Assembly (NCBI GenBank): GCA_900322105.1
Contig: ONYV01000109.1
Location: 1 to 5,133 of the forward strand
Direction of reading: 5' to 3'
DNA from: an uncultured Eubacteriales bacterium
Lineage (GTDB): Bacteria > Bacillota > Clostridia > Oscillospirales > Acutalibacteraceae
Length of the DNA: 5,133 bases
Shown here: in pieces, positions 5,005-5,133 of the stretch
Layout: each line of letters opens with the position of its first letter
How positions within the stretch are numbered: position 1 is the stretch's first letter
The notes under the pieces: model-generated
Database searches by the model: none
What the model was told of the DNA's origin: nothing
Seen by the model: only the letters and a program-made list of their open reading frames with translations
Made by a program: the position numbers and the translations under genes

Positions 5005-5133
5005 ATGAAAAGAGTTTACAATTTTTCGGCAGGTCCTTCGGTTCTTCCTGAAGTCGTGCTGAAGAGAGCAGCAGAAGAAATGATGGATTATCAGGGCTGC
5101 GGTCAGTCCGTCATGGAAATGTCCCACCGCTCA
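5005..5133 (+). CDS. serC: Phosphoserine aminotransferase, N-terminal 43 residues (3' partial)
   Basis: SerC is the PLP-dependent cytoplasmic enzyme that makes 3-phosphoserine from 3-phosphohydroxypyruvate and glutamate, the second step of serine synthesis. The visible 43 residues align without gaps to the start of Escherichia coli SerC: NFSAGPSVLP (6-15), DYQGCGQSVMEMSHR (28-42), with H41 and R42 at the positions used for substrate phosphate/carboxylate binding. The catalytic PLP lysine (near 198 in the family) lies beyond the window. The start is fixed by the conserved N-terminus, an AGGAGG site and a consensus promoter. Clostridial serC is often followed by serA; whether that holds here cannot be seen. 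The identification is firm although the gene is cut by the right edge. Confidence 0.95.
   Translation, partial: MKRVYNFSAGPSVLPEVVLKRAAEEMMDYQGCGQSVMEMSHRS

Overview
The window suggests a spore-forming clostridial Firmicute, most likely a Ruminococcus/Oscillospiraceae-type gut or rumen bacterium. This rests on a SpoVT sporulation-regulator fragment, strong AGGAGG-type ribosome binding sites, sigma-A promoters close to consensus, and the protein styles; the genus is inferred from general resemblance, not from a search.

Layout. (1) Positions 1-982 hold the 3' end of one open frame that joins two unrelated proteins. The first part is the C-terminal coiled-coil region of a large serine recombinase. 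The second, from about 530, is the C-terminal three quarters of SpoVT (last strands of the AbrB-like fold plus the GAF domain). The simplest reading is that the window starts inside an integrated mobile element whose terminal recombinase gene runs in frame across the attachment site into the interrupted host spoVT gene. (2) Positions 983-1846 are an 860-base non-coding stretch rich in structure: three stacked hairpins just after the spoVT stop, a 12-bp G-rich tandem repeat, a degenerate array of about 33 bp built of GTCGGTA...TACCGAC hairpins, a less ordered hairpin-rich section, and a sigma-A-like promoter. (3) Positions 1847-3529 encode a complete ANL-family acyl-CoA synthetase with all core motifs, closed by a terminator that looks bidirectional. 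(4) Positions 3685-4671 on the minus strand encode a multi-spanning membrane protein with a disordered N-terminus and a DUF3592-like extramembrane domain. (5) Positions 4672-5004 form a divergent promoter region with a LexA-like box, several AT-rich palindromes and a perfect-consensus sigma-A promoter. (6) From 5005 the start of serC (phosphoserine aminotransferase) runs off the right edge.

The genes do not form one pathway. The acyl-CoA synthetase and the membrane protein converge on a shared terminator, and the membrane protein and serC diverge from a shared regulatory region, so each appears to be its own transcription unit. The most notable feature is the recombinase-SpoVT junction: a developmental gene split by an element, as known for skin in sigK and SPbeta in spsM of Bacillus subtilis, but here with the recombinase reading frame fused to the host gene.
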